Under the pieces are notes generated by a model. The model was not told where the DNA came from. It did no database searches and saw only the letters and a program-made list of their open reading frames with translations. From NCBI GenBank assembly GCA_024511045.1, contig JANEMG010000055.1, forward strand, positions 1 to 10,813: a DNA stretch of 10,813 nucleotides, given 5' to 3'. Below are positions 1 through 7,618 of this stretch, one piece after another. This DNA comes from Gammaproteobacteria bacterium. GTDB taxonomy: Bacteria; Pseudomonadota; Gammaproteobacteria; Methylococcales; Methylomonadaceae. The translations under genes and the position numbers were made by a program. Each line of letters starts with the position of its first letter. Position 1 is the stretch's first letter.

Positions 1-93
1 CTGGTGCGGCAGAAACAGCAGCAGGCCATTCGCAAGCTGCGGGGCAAGTTGCCATGGAATGGCAATCTGGACGAAATGCGCTCCGACCGATGA
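1..93 (+). CDS. VapB-type antitoxin, C-terminal fragment
   Basis: This frame is open from the first base to a TGA at 91-93 and gives about 30 residues. It ends with a basic, Gln-rich helix and then L-P-W-N-G-N-L-D-E-M-R-S-D-R. A W-x-G-x-L-D-E-M-R-x-D ending is typical of small VapB antitoxins that pair with PIN toxins; this tail normally wraps around the toxin active site. The stop codon overlaps the ATG of the next gene (ATGA), the coupling expected of a toxin-antitoxin operon. The DNA-binding N-terminus lies outside the window, so the antitoxin family cannot be named. The identification rests on the tail plus the neighbour. Confidence 0.75.
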   Translation: MVRQKQQQAIRKLRGKLPWNGNLDEMRSDR

Positions 94-500
94 TACTGGT
101 CGACACCAGTGTCTGGATAGACTACTTCAATGGCATCGACAATGCTTGTTGCGACGCGCTGGATATTGCCCTCGATGACGGTATTGTCGCGATTGGTGAT
201 TTGATCCTGTTGGAAATTCTCCAGGGCTTCATAAGCGATGCAGACTATCGCAAGGCGAAAACCGCATTGTTGGTCCTGGATCAGTATGTGCTGTTTGCAC
301 GCGGCATGGCTGTGACTTGTGCCGATAACTATCGCGTCTTGAGGAAGAAAGGCATCACGATCCGTAAAACAGCCGATGTCATCATCGCCACTTTCTGTAT
401 CGAAAACCGCTTGCCCCTGCTTTTTTCCGACAAGGATTTCATTCCATTCGTAAAACACCTGGGTTTGATCCCGGTGCTTGCTGAATCATCATTCGGGTAA
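90..500 (+). CDS. vapC: VapC-family PIN-domain ribonuclease toxin
   Basis: This 136-residue protein has the length and layout of a VapC toxin. VapC enzymes are Mg-dependent endoribonucleases that cut tRNA or rRNA and are held inactive by VapB. The acidic residues of the PIN active site are visible: Asp5 in the opening I-L-V-D-T-S-V-W-I-D-Y-F, Glu42 in L-L-E-I-L-Q-G-F, Asp96 in T-A-D-V-I-I-A, and Asp114/Asp116 in F-S-D-K-D-F. I chose the ATG at 90 rather than 54 because it overlaps the antitoxin stop and puts the conserved V-D-T-S strand at the N-terminus. Its base composition appears nearer 50% GC by eye than the GC-rich genes that follow, which fits a mobile module. Only 7 bp separate it from the amidotransferase gene, so read-through is likely. 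The RNA target cannot be predicted. Confidence 0.9.
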   Translation: MILVDTSVWIDYFNGIDNACCDALDIALDDGIVAIGDLILLEILQGFISDADYRKAKTALLVLDQYVLFARGMAVTCADNYRVLRKKGITIRKTADVIIATFCIENRLPLLFSDKDFIPFVKHLGLIPVLAESSFG

Positions 501-507
501 AAAAATA

Positions 508-2463
508 ATGTGCGGATTTTGCGGCTGTATCACGCCGGGCTGGTCCAGTGAAAAACTGAAGGATACGCTGTCGGCGATGAACGACCGGCTGGTGCATCGC
601 GGCCCCGATGATGCCGGCACCTGGGTGGACGAGACGCAGGGCGTCGCGCTGGGACACCGGCGCCTGTCCATTCTGGATCTGTCCCCGGCGGGACACCAGC
701 CGATGCTGGTGCACGGCGGCGGACTGGTGCTGGTGTTCAATGGCGAGATCTACAATTTCGCTGAACTTCGCCAGGAACTGCAGCAGGCCGCCGGCGACAT
801 CGCCTGGCGCGGCCACTCCGACACCGAGGTGCTTTTGGCGGCAATCGAATTCTGGGGGCTGGAAAAAGCGCTGCAGCGTTGTGTTGGCATGTTTGCATTG
901 GCGCTGTGGGACCGGGAAAAGAAACAGCTGCAGCTGGCCCGCGACCGCATGGGCGAAAAGCCCCTCTACTACGGCTATCAACAAGGCACGCTGCTGTTCG
1001 CCTCGGAATTGAAGGCCCTGCAGGTGCATCCCCATTGGCACGGGCAGATAGACCGGGATGCCTTGACCTCCTTTCTGCGGCACAATTACATTCCCACGCC
1101 GCAGTCCATCTACCAGGGCATACGCAAACTGACACCGGGCACCATTGTCACCTGTTCCCTGGACGATGTCCGGCAGCGGGAAATTCCCGCGCCTGTACCC
1201 TACTGGTCGCTGCAGGAAGTGGCCGAGGCAGGACAGGCGCAGCCCTTTTCCGGAACGGATCAGGAGGCCATGCAGAAGCTGGACCAGCTGCTGAGGCAGG
1301 CGGTGGCCGGGCAGATGGTCGCCGATGTGCCGCTGGGGGCGTTTCTCTCCGGAGGCTATGATTCCTCCATCGTGGTCGCCCTGATGCAGGCGCAGTCCGA
1401 GCGCCCGGTGAAGACCTTTTCCATCGGCTTTCACGAGGCCGGCTACAACGAGGCGCAGCATGCCGAGGCGGTGGCCAGGCATCTGCGCACCGAGCATACC
1501 GAGCTGTATGTCACGCCGGAACAGGTCATGGACGTCATTCCTTCCCTGCCCGCCCTGTATGACGAACCCTTTGCCGATTCCTCGCAGATGCCGACCTACC
1601 TGGTCTCGCAGCTCGCCAGGCGGCAGGTCACCGTGTCCCTGTCCGGCGACGGCGGCGACGAATTGTTTGGCGGCTACAACCGCTATTTTCTGGCCAATAA
1701 TCTGTGGCGGCGTATTTCCCTGCTGCCGCTGCCCTTGCGCCATGTTGTCGCCAGCCTGATCACCAGCGTGCCGATCGCGGCCTGGGATGGCCTGTTCAGG
1801 TGCCTGGGGCCGCTGCATCGCAAGTTCCGGGTGGACAGGGCCGGGGACAAAATGCACAAGCTGGCCTCGATACTGGACAAATCCGGCCAGAGCGTTCTCT
1901 ATCAGCGCCTGATCTCGCACTGGGACGAGCCGGACAAAATCGTCCTGGGCGGCCGGGACCAGCACCTGGGGCTGGAACTGCCGGAGCAGTTTCAGGATTT
2001 CGTGCACCAGATGATGTTTCTCGATGCCACAAATTATCTGCCCGACGACATTCTGGTCAAGGTCGACCGGGCGGCGATGGGCGTCAGCCTGGAGTCGCGC
2101 ATTCCGCTGCTGGACCACCGCGTCGTGGAGTTCGCCTGGACTCTGCCGCTGTCCATGAAGATGCGCGACGGCAAGGGCAAGTGGCTGCTGCGCCAGGTGT
2201 TGTACGACTACGTGCCCAGGGAGTTGCTGGACAGACCGAAAATGGGCTTCGGCGTGCCCATCGATTCCTGGCTGCGCGGGCCGTTGCGGGACTGGGCGGA
2301 AGCCCTGCTCGACGAACAGCGGCTGCGGGAGGAGGGTTACTTCAATCCCGGGCCGATACGGGAAAAATGGCGGGAGCATCTGGGCGGCAGAGTCAACTGG
2401 TCCTACTATCTGTGGGATATTTTGATGTTCGGGTCCTGGCTGGAGGCGCAGCGTGGGCAGTGA
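508..2463 (+). CDS. asnB: Asparagine synthase-like glutamine amidotransferase (WbpS type)
   Basis: This 651-residue protein has the two-domain AsnB architecture. The start is the ATG at 508, because Cys2 (M-C-G-F-C-G) must become the N-terminal nucleophile of the class II glutaminase domain; an ATG at 478 would bury it. Other glutaminase landmarks are R31-G-P-D and N78-G-E. The synthetase domain carries the ATP-pyrophosphatase loop S281-G-G-Y-D-S-S and the S379-G-D-G-G-D-E-L-F-G-G motif. Family members move ammonia from glutamine to an ATP-activated carboxylate. In O-antigen loci such as P. aeruginosa O6 a gene of this type (wbpS) is thought to amidate a uronic acid, for example GalNAcA to GalNAcAN; the genes downstream make that role likelier than free asparagine synthesis. 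No clear Shine-Dalgarno precedes the start, and vapC ends 7 bp upstream. The Tyr in SGGYDSS, where Val or Ile is usual, may bear on acceptor choice. Confidence 0.9.
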   Translation: MCGFCGCITPGWSSEKLKDTLSAMNDRLVHRGPDDAGTWVDETQGVALGHRRLSILDLSPAGHQPMLVHGGGLVLVFNGEIYNFAELRQELQQAAGDIAWRGHSDTEVLLAAIEFWGLEKALQRCVGMFALALWDREKKQLQLARDRMGEKPLYYGYQQGTLLFASELKALQVHPHWHGQIDRDALTSFLRHNYIPTPQSIYQGIRKLTPGTIVTCSLDDVRQREIPAPVPYWSLQEVAEAGQAQPFSGTDQEAMQKLDQLLRQAVAGQMVADVPLGAFLSGGYDSSIVVALMQAQSERPVKTFSIGFHEAGYNEAQHAEAVARHLRTEHTELYVTPEQVMDVIPSLPALYDEPFADSSQMPTYLVSQLARRQVTVSLSGDGGDELFGGYNRYFLANNLWRRISLLPLPLRHVVASLITSVPIAAWDGLFRCLGPLHRKFRVDRAGDKMHKLASILDKSGQSVLYQRLISHWDEPDKIVLGGRDQHLGLELPEQFQDFVHQMMFLDATNYLPDDILVKVDRAAMGVSLESRIPLLDHRVVEFAWTLPLSMKMRDGKGKWLLRQVLYDYVPRELLDRPKMGFGVPIDSWLRGPLRDWAEALLDEQRLREEGYFNPGPIREKWREHLGGRVNWSYYLWDILMFGSWLEAQRGQ

Positions 2464-2530
2464 TTCAATCGGCATCGCTGTCCGTTCTCTGGGAAAATAT
2501 CGATCTGGTCGCAGCAGCGTCTTCAATTCG

Positions 2531-2556
2531 GAAATCGTGGCTGAAGCCGCTCCTAC
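2531..2556 (-). repeat. Solo REP sequence, minus orientation
   Basis: These 26 bp in the 162-bp gap between the amidotransferase and glycosyltransferase genes match the REP copies at 7557-7582 and 10407-10432, with one substitution (C to T at repeat position 7-8). On the minus strand it begins GTAGGAGCGGCTTCAGCC and folds into a short GCGGCT/AGCCGC-type hairpin. The GTAG head followed by a GC hairpin is the signature of REPs mobilised by RAYT transposases. Lying inside the operon, it could affect mRNA stability or partial termination. The rest of the gap shows no gene. Confidence 0.85.
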
Positions 2557-2625
2557 AGAGCAATCTCTCAGCCCCACCGGTTGGGCAAAGCGCAGCGTGT
2601 CCGACAGGCAAGCAGCCAGGCAGCG

Positions 2626-3747
2626 ATGAAGGTCCTGTTTCTGGTCACCGAAGACTGGTATTTCCTTTCCCACCGCCTGCCCCTGGCCGAGGCGGTGCTG
2701 CGCCAGGGACATGAAGTGGTTTTGGCGACGCGGGTCCGGGAACAGGGTCAGACCATTGCCGAAGCAGGCATCCGCGTGCTGCCCATCAAGCTGCGCCGGC
2801 GCAGCAAAAAGCCCTTGCAGGAGCTGCTGGCAATTCTGGAAATCCTTGAAATCTATCGCCGGGAAAAACCGGACATCGTGCATCATGTGTCGTTGAAGCC
2901 GGTACTCTACGGCAGCATCGCGGCATGGCTGGCGCGCGGCCCGAAAGTGGTCAATGCCCTGGCCGGGCTGGGGTTCGTGTTCTCGTCGCAACGCCGTCTG
3001 GCGCGGCTGCTGCGTCCCTTCGTGAAAATGGCTTTCCGCCTGCTGTGCAACCGACCCGGCAGTGTGGTCATCGTGCAGAATCCCGACGACCGGGCAGTGC
3101 TGCTCGAGGAAGCAGGCATTGCCGCGCAGCGGGTCGCACTGATCCGCGGATCGGGCGTGCCTGTGGACCAATACCGGGTGACTCCCGAGCCAGAAGGTGA
3201 GCCGGTCATCGCGCTGGTCTCCCGGATGCTTTGGGACAAGGGGATCGGCGAGTATGTGGCTGCGGTACAAAGATTGCGGGCCGGCGGCTTGAAATTCAGG
3301 GCCCTGCTGGTCGGCATCCCGGACCCGGAAAATCCGGCATCGGTGCCGGAACGGCAGCTGCGTGCCTGGCATGAACAGGGTGATATCGAGTGGCTGGGCT
3401 ACGTCGACGACATCCCGGCGCTCTGGGCGCGCTCGCATCTTGCGGTGCTGCCCAGTTATTACGGTGAGGGCGTACCCAAGAGCCTGATCGAGGCGGCCTG
3501 CTGCGGCCGGGCCATTGTCAGCACCGACATGCCGGGTTGCCGGGAAATCGTCCGGCATGGCGTCAATGGCCTGCTGGTCCCGGCGCACGATGCAGAGCGG
3601 CTGGCGGATGCCATTGCCATGCTGCTGGAAGACCCGGAAAAACGCCGGTCGATGGGGGCGAAGGGCCGGGAACTGGTGCAGCAGGAGTTCTCCATAACCA
3701 GGGTCAATGCGGAAACCCTGGCGCTGTATGAGGGCCTGCTGCAATGA
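2626..3747 (+). CDS. GT4-family glycosyltransferase (O-antigen assembly)
   Basis: This 373-residue GT-B fold enzyme probably adds the second or a later sugar to the lipid-linked repeat at the cytoplasmic membrane face. The N-terminal domain starts M-K-V-L-F-L-V-T-E-D-W and includes the nucleotide-side turn H-R-L-P-L-A-E. The C-terminal donor domain shows the retaining GT4 E-x7-E motif as E281-G-V-P-K-S-L-I-E289, followed by A-A-C-C-G-R-A-I-V-S-T-D. The ATG at 2626 is preferred over the upstream TTG at 2581 because family members start at the first beta strand. The Shine-Dalgarno is weak (AGG about 8 nt upstream). The stop overlaps the next ATG (ATGA), implying coupled translation. Position suggests a WbpT/WbpU counterpart, but donor and linkage cannot be read from sequence. 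Confidence 0.88.
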   Translation: MKVLFLVTEDWYFLSHRLPLAEAVLRQGHEVVLATRVREQGQTIAEAGIRVLPIKLRRRSKKPLQELLAILEILEIYRREKPDIVHHVSLKPVLYGSIAAWLARGPKVVNALAGLGFVFSSQRRLARLLRPFVKMAFRLLCNRPGSVVIVQNPDDRAVLLEEAGIAAQRVALIRGSGVPVDQYRVTPEPEGEPVIALVSRMLWDKGIGEYVAAVQRLRAGGLKFRALLVGIPDPENPASVPERQLRAWHEQGDIEWLGYVDDIPALWARSHLAVLPSYYGEGVPKSLIEAACCGRAIVSTDMPGCREIVRHGVNGLLVPAHDAERLADAIAMLLEDPEKRRSMGAKGRELVQQEFSITRVNAETLALYEGLLQ

Positions 3748-4691
3748 CCCGGGTTCTGGTGACCGGAGCCAACGGCTTCGTTGGCAGGGTCTTGTGCCGG
3801 CGGCTGCTCGATGCCGGTTTCAAGGTCAGGGCGGCAGTGCGATCCAGCGCCGCCGGGTCGGATCTTCCCGAAGGGATGGAAATGGTGATCGTCGGTGACA
3901 TCGGTGATCATACCGACTGGCGCGAGGCGCTGGCAGGCGTCGATGTCGTGGTGCATCTCGCAGCAAGAGTGCATGTCATGCAGGAGACGGCGCAGGACCC
4001 CCTGGCGGCATTTCGGGAGGTGAATGTACTCGGCACCGAACGGCTCGCCAGGCAGGCTGCAAGCCAAGGCGTGCAGCGGCTGATTTTCTTGAGCAGCATC
4101 AAGGTCAATGGCGAACGCAGCGATGCACCCTTTCGCGCCGATCAGCCGGTGGATCCAGAGGATCCCTATGCAATTTCCAAGTGGCAGGCGGAGCAGGCGC
4201 TGCAGGCGATCGGCAAAACGACCGGCCTGCAGGTGGTAGTGGTCCGCCCTCCCCTGGTCTACGGACCCGGCGTGAAGGGCAATTTCCGGCGTCTGCTGAA
4301 ACTGGTGGAGCGTGGTCTGCCGCTGCCCTTCGCCAGCATCGACAACAGGCGCAGCCTGGTCAATGTCGACAATCTCTGTGATCTGCTGACCTTGTGCGTC
4401 GAGCATCCCAGGGCAGCGGGTGAGGTGTTTCTGGTATCGGACAATCAGGACCTGTCCACGCCGGAACTGATCCGGACCATGGCCGAAGCGCTGGGCAGGC
4501 CGGCGCGGCTGCTGCCGGTGCCGGTTTCCTGGCTGCTGGCTCTGGCCGGACTGCTGGGCAGGCGCCAGGAAATGCAGCGCCTGACCGAATCCCTGCAGGT
4601 GGATATGGGCAGGACCATGACCAGGCTGGACTGGTGGCCGCGGCATTCGGTGGCGGAAGGAATAGGCAAGATTCTACGGGGCCGGCAATGA
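3744..4691 (+). CDS. NAD-dependent sugar-nucleotide epimerase/reductase (WbpV/WbpK type)
   Basis: This 315-residue extended short-chain dehydrogenase is of the UDP-glucose 4-epimerase class. The N-terminal Rossmann motif is T7-G-A-N-G-F-V-G14 (GxxGxxG), the catalytic Ser region is L-S-S-I-K at about 116-120, and the Tyr/Lys pair is Y142-A-I-S-K146. The H-L-A-A-R-V-H-V-M segment and R-P-P-L-V-Y-G-P-G are typical of the WbpV/WbpK group. In P. aeruginosa these act after WbpM, reducing UDP-4-keto-6-deoxy-GlcNAc at C4 to give UDP-D-QuiNAc (WbpV) or UDP-D-FucNAc (WbpK). The gene is joined by ATGA overlaps to the glycosyltransferase before it and the WbpL-type gene after it. The family is clear; which stereoisomer it makes is inference. 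Confidence 0.88.
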   Translation: MTRVLVTGANGFVGRVLCRRLLDAGFKVRAAVRSSAAGSDLPEGMEMVIVGDIGDHTDWREALAGVDVVVHLAARVHVMQETAQDPLAAFREVNVLGTERLARQAASQGVQRLIFLSSIKVNGERSDAPFRADQPVDPEDPYAISKWQAEQALQAIGKTTGLQVVVVRPPLVYGPGVKGNFRRLLKLVERGLPLPFASIDNRRSLVNVDNLCDLLTLCVEHPRAAGEVFLVSDNQDLSTPELIRTMAEALGRPARLLPVPVSWLLALAGLLGRRQEMQRLTESLQVDMGRTMTRLDWWPRHSVAEGIGKILRGRQ

Positions 4692-5680
4692 TGCTGTTGC
4701 TGGTGATTGCCGCCTTTTTACTGTCGCTGTCTCTGACCTGGGTGATTCGGCAATACGCACGGCAGCACCTGCTGGACATTCCCAACCAGCGCAGCTCTCA
4801 CCGGCAGCCCACTCCCCGGGGCGGCGGCCTGGCCATTGTCCTGGGGTTTTTTGCAGCCCTGGGCTTGGCCGTATTGTCTGGTAGTGTGCCGGACGATGTG
4901 CTGCCGCTGTTCGGCGTCGGCCTGCTGGTTGCCGCGATCGGCTTCTGGGACGACCATCAGCCTTTGCCTGCCCGCTGGCGGATGCTGGTGCACCTGGCTG
5001 CGGCGGCCGCCGCCTTGCTGGTCCTGCCAGCGTTGCCGGCGCTGCAGTTGGGGAAAGTGGCGTTCGATCTGGGCATGACCGGCTGGTTTCTGGGTATGTT
5101 TTTTCTGGTCTGGATGCTGAACCTGTTCAATTTCATGGATGGCATCGATGGGCTGGTGGCATCGGAGACGGTTTTTGTCGCGGCATCCCTGGCCGGTTTC
5201 ATGCTTGGCATCGACGCGCCGCTGGCGCTGCCGGGTCTGGCCCTGGCGTCTGCCAGCCTGGGCTTCCTGTGCTGGAACTGGCCGCCGGCGAAAATCTTCA
5301 TGGGCGATGTCGGCAGCGGCTTTCTGGGCTTCGTCCTGGGGCTGCTGATCCTCTGGCATGCGCAGCGGATGCCGCAGTTTCTCCCTGTTGGGATCATTCT
5401 ATCGGCCGTCTTCATCAGCGATGCCAGTGTCACGCTGCTGACCAGGCTGTTTACCGGGCAGAAGTGGACTCAGGCCCATTGCAGCCACGCCTATCAGCAG
5501 GCCGCGCGCCGCTTCGGGCATAAGCCGGTGGTCCTGGCGGTCTGGGCAATCAACCTTTTCTGGCTGCTGCCGCTGGCGGCCCTGTGCCTGTGGCAGCCGG
5601 GTTATACTTTGACTGCAATGCTGTGCGCCTATGCGCCGATGATCTATCTGGCGAGGCGCTTCCATGCTGGTCGGCAATAA
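4688..5680 (+). CDS. wbpL: Undecaprenyl-phosphate sugar-1-phosphate transferase (WbpL/WecA/MraY family)
   Basis: This 330-residue polytopic membrane protein starts O-antigen synthesis by moving a HexNAc-1-phosphate from its UDP carrier to undecaprenyl phosphate at the inner membrane. Long hydrophobic stretches fill most of its length, consistent with about 10-11 helices. Family motifs are D30-I-P-N-x-R-S-S-H followed by P-T-P-R-G-G-G-L-A-I, the catalytic N148-F-M-D-G-I-D-G155, and F-M-G-D207-V-G-S-G. The D-I-P-N-x-R-S-S-H / R-G-G-G form is close to P. aeruginosa WbpL rather than MraY. The ATG at 4688 overlaps the previous stop; the adjacent ATG at 4691 is an equally good start. The likely first sugar is the N-acetyl-6-deoxyhexosamine made by its neighbours (QuiNAc or FucNAc), with GlcNAc as the alternative. 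Confidence 0.92.
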   Translation: MMLLLVIAAFLLSLSLTWVIRQYARQHLLDIPNQRSSHRQPTPRGGGLAIVLGFFAALGLAVLSGSVPDDVLPLFGVGLLVAAIGFWDDHQPLPARWRMLVHLAAAAAALLVLPALPALQLGKVAFDLGMTGWFLGMFFLVWMLNLFNFMDGIDGLVASETVFVAASLAGFMLGIDAPLALPGLALASASLGFLCWNWPPAKIFMGDVGSGFLGFVLGLLILWHAQRMPQFLPVGIILSAVFISDASVTLLTRLFTGQKWTQAHCSHAYQQAARRFGHKPVVLAVWAINLFWLLPLAALCLWQPGYTLTAMLCAYAPMIYLARRFHAGRQ

Positions 5681-5693
5681 TGGATTTGCGGCG

Positions 5694-5699
5694 TATAAT
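5694..5699 (+). promoter_or_regulatory. Possible -10 box upstream of wbpM
   Basis: A consensus TATAAT lies in the 45-bp gap between the wbpL-type and wbpM-type genes, 27 bp before the wbpM GTG. No convincing -35 hexamer sits 15-19 bp upstream and there is no TGn extension, so this would be weak or activator-dependent if real. It is the only gap of note in the second half of the operon, so an internal promoter giving extra WbpM is plausible. Confidence 0.3.
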
Positions 5700-5725
5700 A
5701 TGTCCATGCAAGCCGTATTGAAACC

Positions 5726-7549
5726 GTGAGATCCCTGTTCCGCATTCGCAACGCCATATTCCTGCACGATCTGTTGATGGTGCCGGTCGCCTGGTTCGGC
5801 GCTTACTGGCTGCGCTTCAACCTGGGCGAGATACCGTCCGAATTCCTGTCCGCGGCGCTTTCCTACCTGCCGCTGGTGATGGTGGTGCAGGTCGCCGTGT
5901 TCCGTTTCTACAGCCTGTACCGCGGTGTCTGGCGGTTTTCCTCGCTGCCCGACCTGGTCCGCATCAGCAAGGCGATACTGATCGGCATCTTTTTTATCGC
6001 CGTGACGCTGTTCCTGTACAACCGTCTGCACGGCGTGCCCCGTGCGGTCATTCCTCTGTATGTTTTCCTGCTGCTGCTGCTGTTGTCGATACCGCGCTTC
6101 CTGTACCGGTTCTGGAAGGATGAGTATCTTCACCAGCGCACCGGTAAAAGAGCGCTGATCGTCGGCGCCGGTTCCGCGGGCGAAATGCTGGCGAGGGATC
6201 TGCTGGGCAAGGGCGACTCCGGCTATGTGCCGGTTGCCTTCGTCGATGACGACGTGAAAAAACGGCGCAGGGAGATCCGTGGCATCCGTGTGCTTGGAAC
6301 CATCGACGACATTCCCGCCGTTATTGAGCAATTGCAGATCGAAATTCTGCTCATCGCGATACCCTCTGCCACCGACAGCGAGATGCGCCGCATCATCGAA
6401 ATCTGCGAGTCCTGCAATATCCCCTTTCAGACCCTGCCTTCGGTTCGGGAGCTGCTCTCCGGGCAGGTTTCCCGGGGCAGCCTGCGCGCCGTTTCCATCG
6501 AGGATATCCTGGGCAGGGATCCGGTGCGTCTGGACTGGAAGGCAATCCGCGAAAGTCTGCGCGACCAGTGCATCCTGGTGACCGGCGGCGGCGGCTCCAT
6601 CGGTTCCGAGCTGTGCCGGCAGCTTGCCGAAGTGCAGCCCAGGCAGCTGCTGATTCTGGATCAGTCGGAATTCAATCTCTATCGAATCGATGCCCAGTTG
6701 GCCAGGAGACATCCGGAAATCGATCATGTTGCATTGCTCGCCGATGTCACCGATAGAACAGCGGTGCGCAGAGTGATCAGGAAATTCAGGCCGGATGTCA
6801 TTTTTCACGCGGCGGCCTACAAGCATGTGCCGCTGCTGGAAAACCAGGTCCGGGAGGCGGTGCACAACAACGTCATCGGAACCAGCATCGTTGCCGAGGA
6901 AGCCATCGCTGCCGGCATTGCCCGTTTCGTGCTGATTTCCACCGACAAGGCGGTCAACCCCACCAATGTCATGGGCGCCACCAAGAGGGCTGCGGAGATT
7001 CTCTGCCAGAACCTCAACGATCCAAAGGGCACGCGCTTCATCACGGTGCGCTTCGGCAATGTTCTGGATTCGGCGGGCAGCGTTGTGCCGCTGTTCCGCG
7101 AGCAGATCAGGGCCGGCGGGCCGGTGACCGTGACCCATCCGGAAATCACCCGCTATTTCATGACCATTCCCGAAGCCTGCCAGCTGATCATGCAGGCGGA
7201 AGCGGTTGGCGATGGCGGCGAGGTGTTCGTGCTGGACATGGGTGAGCCGATAAAGATCTCCTACCTGGCGCGGCAGATGATCCTGTTGAGCGGCAAACAG
7301 CCCGGTCAGGATGTCGAGATCGAGTATATCGGTCTGCGTCCCGGCGAAAAGCTCTTTGAGGAACTGTTTCACGAGCAGGAGCAATTGCAGTCCACCGGCT
7401 ATGAGAAGCTGCTGCTGGCCAGGGCCAGACGGTACGACAAGTCGGCCTGGGCGGAACAGATCGAGGCGCTGGCCAGGGCCTGCCAGGATACCGATGACAG
7501 TGCGCCGCTGGCAATTCTGCAGAAGCTGGTGCCGGAATTCAAGCATTGA
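5726..7549 (+). CDS. wbpM: Membrane-anchored UDP-HexNAc 4,6-dehydratase (WbpM/CapD/FlaA1-type)
   Basis: This 607-residue protein has three parts: about four N-terminal membrane helices (to about residue 125), a first Rossmann-like domain (V146-G-A-G-S-A-G152), and a C-terminal SDR dehydratase domain with T286-G-G-G-G-S-I-G293. The catalytic triad is the S-M-K form of this family: Ser405/Thr406 in I-S-T-D-K, then M416-G-A-T-K420, with Met in place of the usual SDR Tyr. Members convert UDP-GlcNAc to UDP-4-keto-6-deoxy-GlcNAc, the precursor of QuiNAc and FucNAc. In Pseudomonas wbpM closes the O-antigen cluster, as it does here. The GTG at 5726 is the only sensible start, since the frame is closed by TAA at 5696. 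It overlaps the stop of a nine-codon ORF (ATG 5700, TGA 5727), which may couple translation. Length is near the family norm. Confidence 0.93.
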   Translation: MRSLFRIRNAIFLHDLLMVPVAWFGAYWLRFNLGEIPSEFLSAALSYLPLVMVVQVAVFRFYSLYRGVWRFSSLPDLVRISKAILIGIFFIAVTLFLYNRLHGVPRAVIPLYVFLLLLLLSIPRFLYRFWKDEYLHQRTGKRALIVGAGSAGEMLARDLLGKGDSGYVPVAFVDDDVKKRRREIRGIRVLGTIDDIPAVIEQLQIEILLIAIPSATDSEMRRIIEICESCNIPFQTLPSVRELLSGQVSRGSLRAVSIEDILGRDPVRLDWKAIRESLRDQCILVTGGGGSIGSELCRQLAEVQPRQLLILDQSEFNLYRIDAQLARRHPEIDHVALLADVTDRTAVRRVIRKFRPDVIFHAAAYKHVPLLENQVREAVHNNVIGTSIVAEEAIAAGIARFVLISTDKAVNPTNVMGATKRAAEILCQNLNDPKGTRFITVRFGNVLDSAGSVVPLFREQIRAGGPVTVTHPEITRYFMTIPEACQLIMQAEAVGDGGEVFVLDMGEPIKISYLARQMILLSGKQPGQDVEIEYIGLRPGEKLFEELFHEQEQLQSTGYEKLLLARARRYDKSAWAEQIEALARACQDTDDSAPLAILQKLVPEFKH

Positions 7550-7582
7550 AATCGCGGTAGGAGCGGCTTCAGCCGCGATTTC
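7548..7582 (+). repeat. REP sequence overlapping the wbpM stop codon
   Basis: The REP core at 7557-7582 is the exact reverse complement of 10407-10432. It starts GTAGGAGCGGCTTCAGCC and forms a 6-bp GCGGCT/AGCCGC hairpin. It sits in a larger inverted repeat: ten bases at 7548-7557 (GAAATCGCGG) pair with 7573-7582, so the last two bases of the wbpM stop codon belong to the structure. No U-tract follows, so it is not an intrinsic terminator, but it could protect the operon mRNA 3' end. Confidence 0.88.
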
Positions 7583-7618
7583 AGCCTGGCTGCTGTGGCT
7601 GACAACTTATTAAAAGGC

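Noticed and set aside
2581..2625. TTG start extending the GT4 glycosyltransferase by 15 residues
   Set aside because: The added residues are polar and unlike the family, and the ATG at 2626 begins exactly at the first beta strand.
439..3744. A 1101-codon open frame on the minus strand across vapC, asnB and the glycosyltransferase
   Set aside because: It is antisense to two genes with clear catalytic motifs and to intergenic DNA. Its product is low-complexity, rich in Gln, His, Arg and Pro, with no recognisable domain. Long antisense frames are expected opposite GC-rich genes with biased third codon positions.
5399..7546. A 715-codon open frame on the minus strand opposite wbpL and wbpM
   Set aside because: Same shadow effect: its product is Gln/His/Arg/Gly-rich with no motif, while the plus strand encodes intact WbpL and WbpM motifs.
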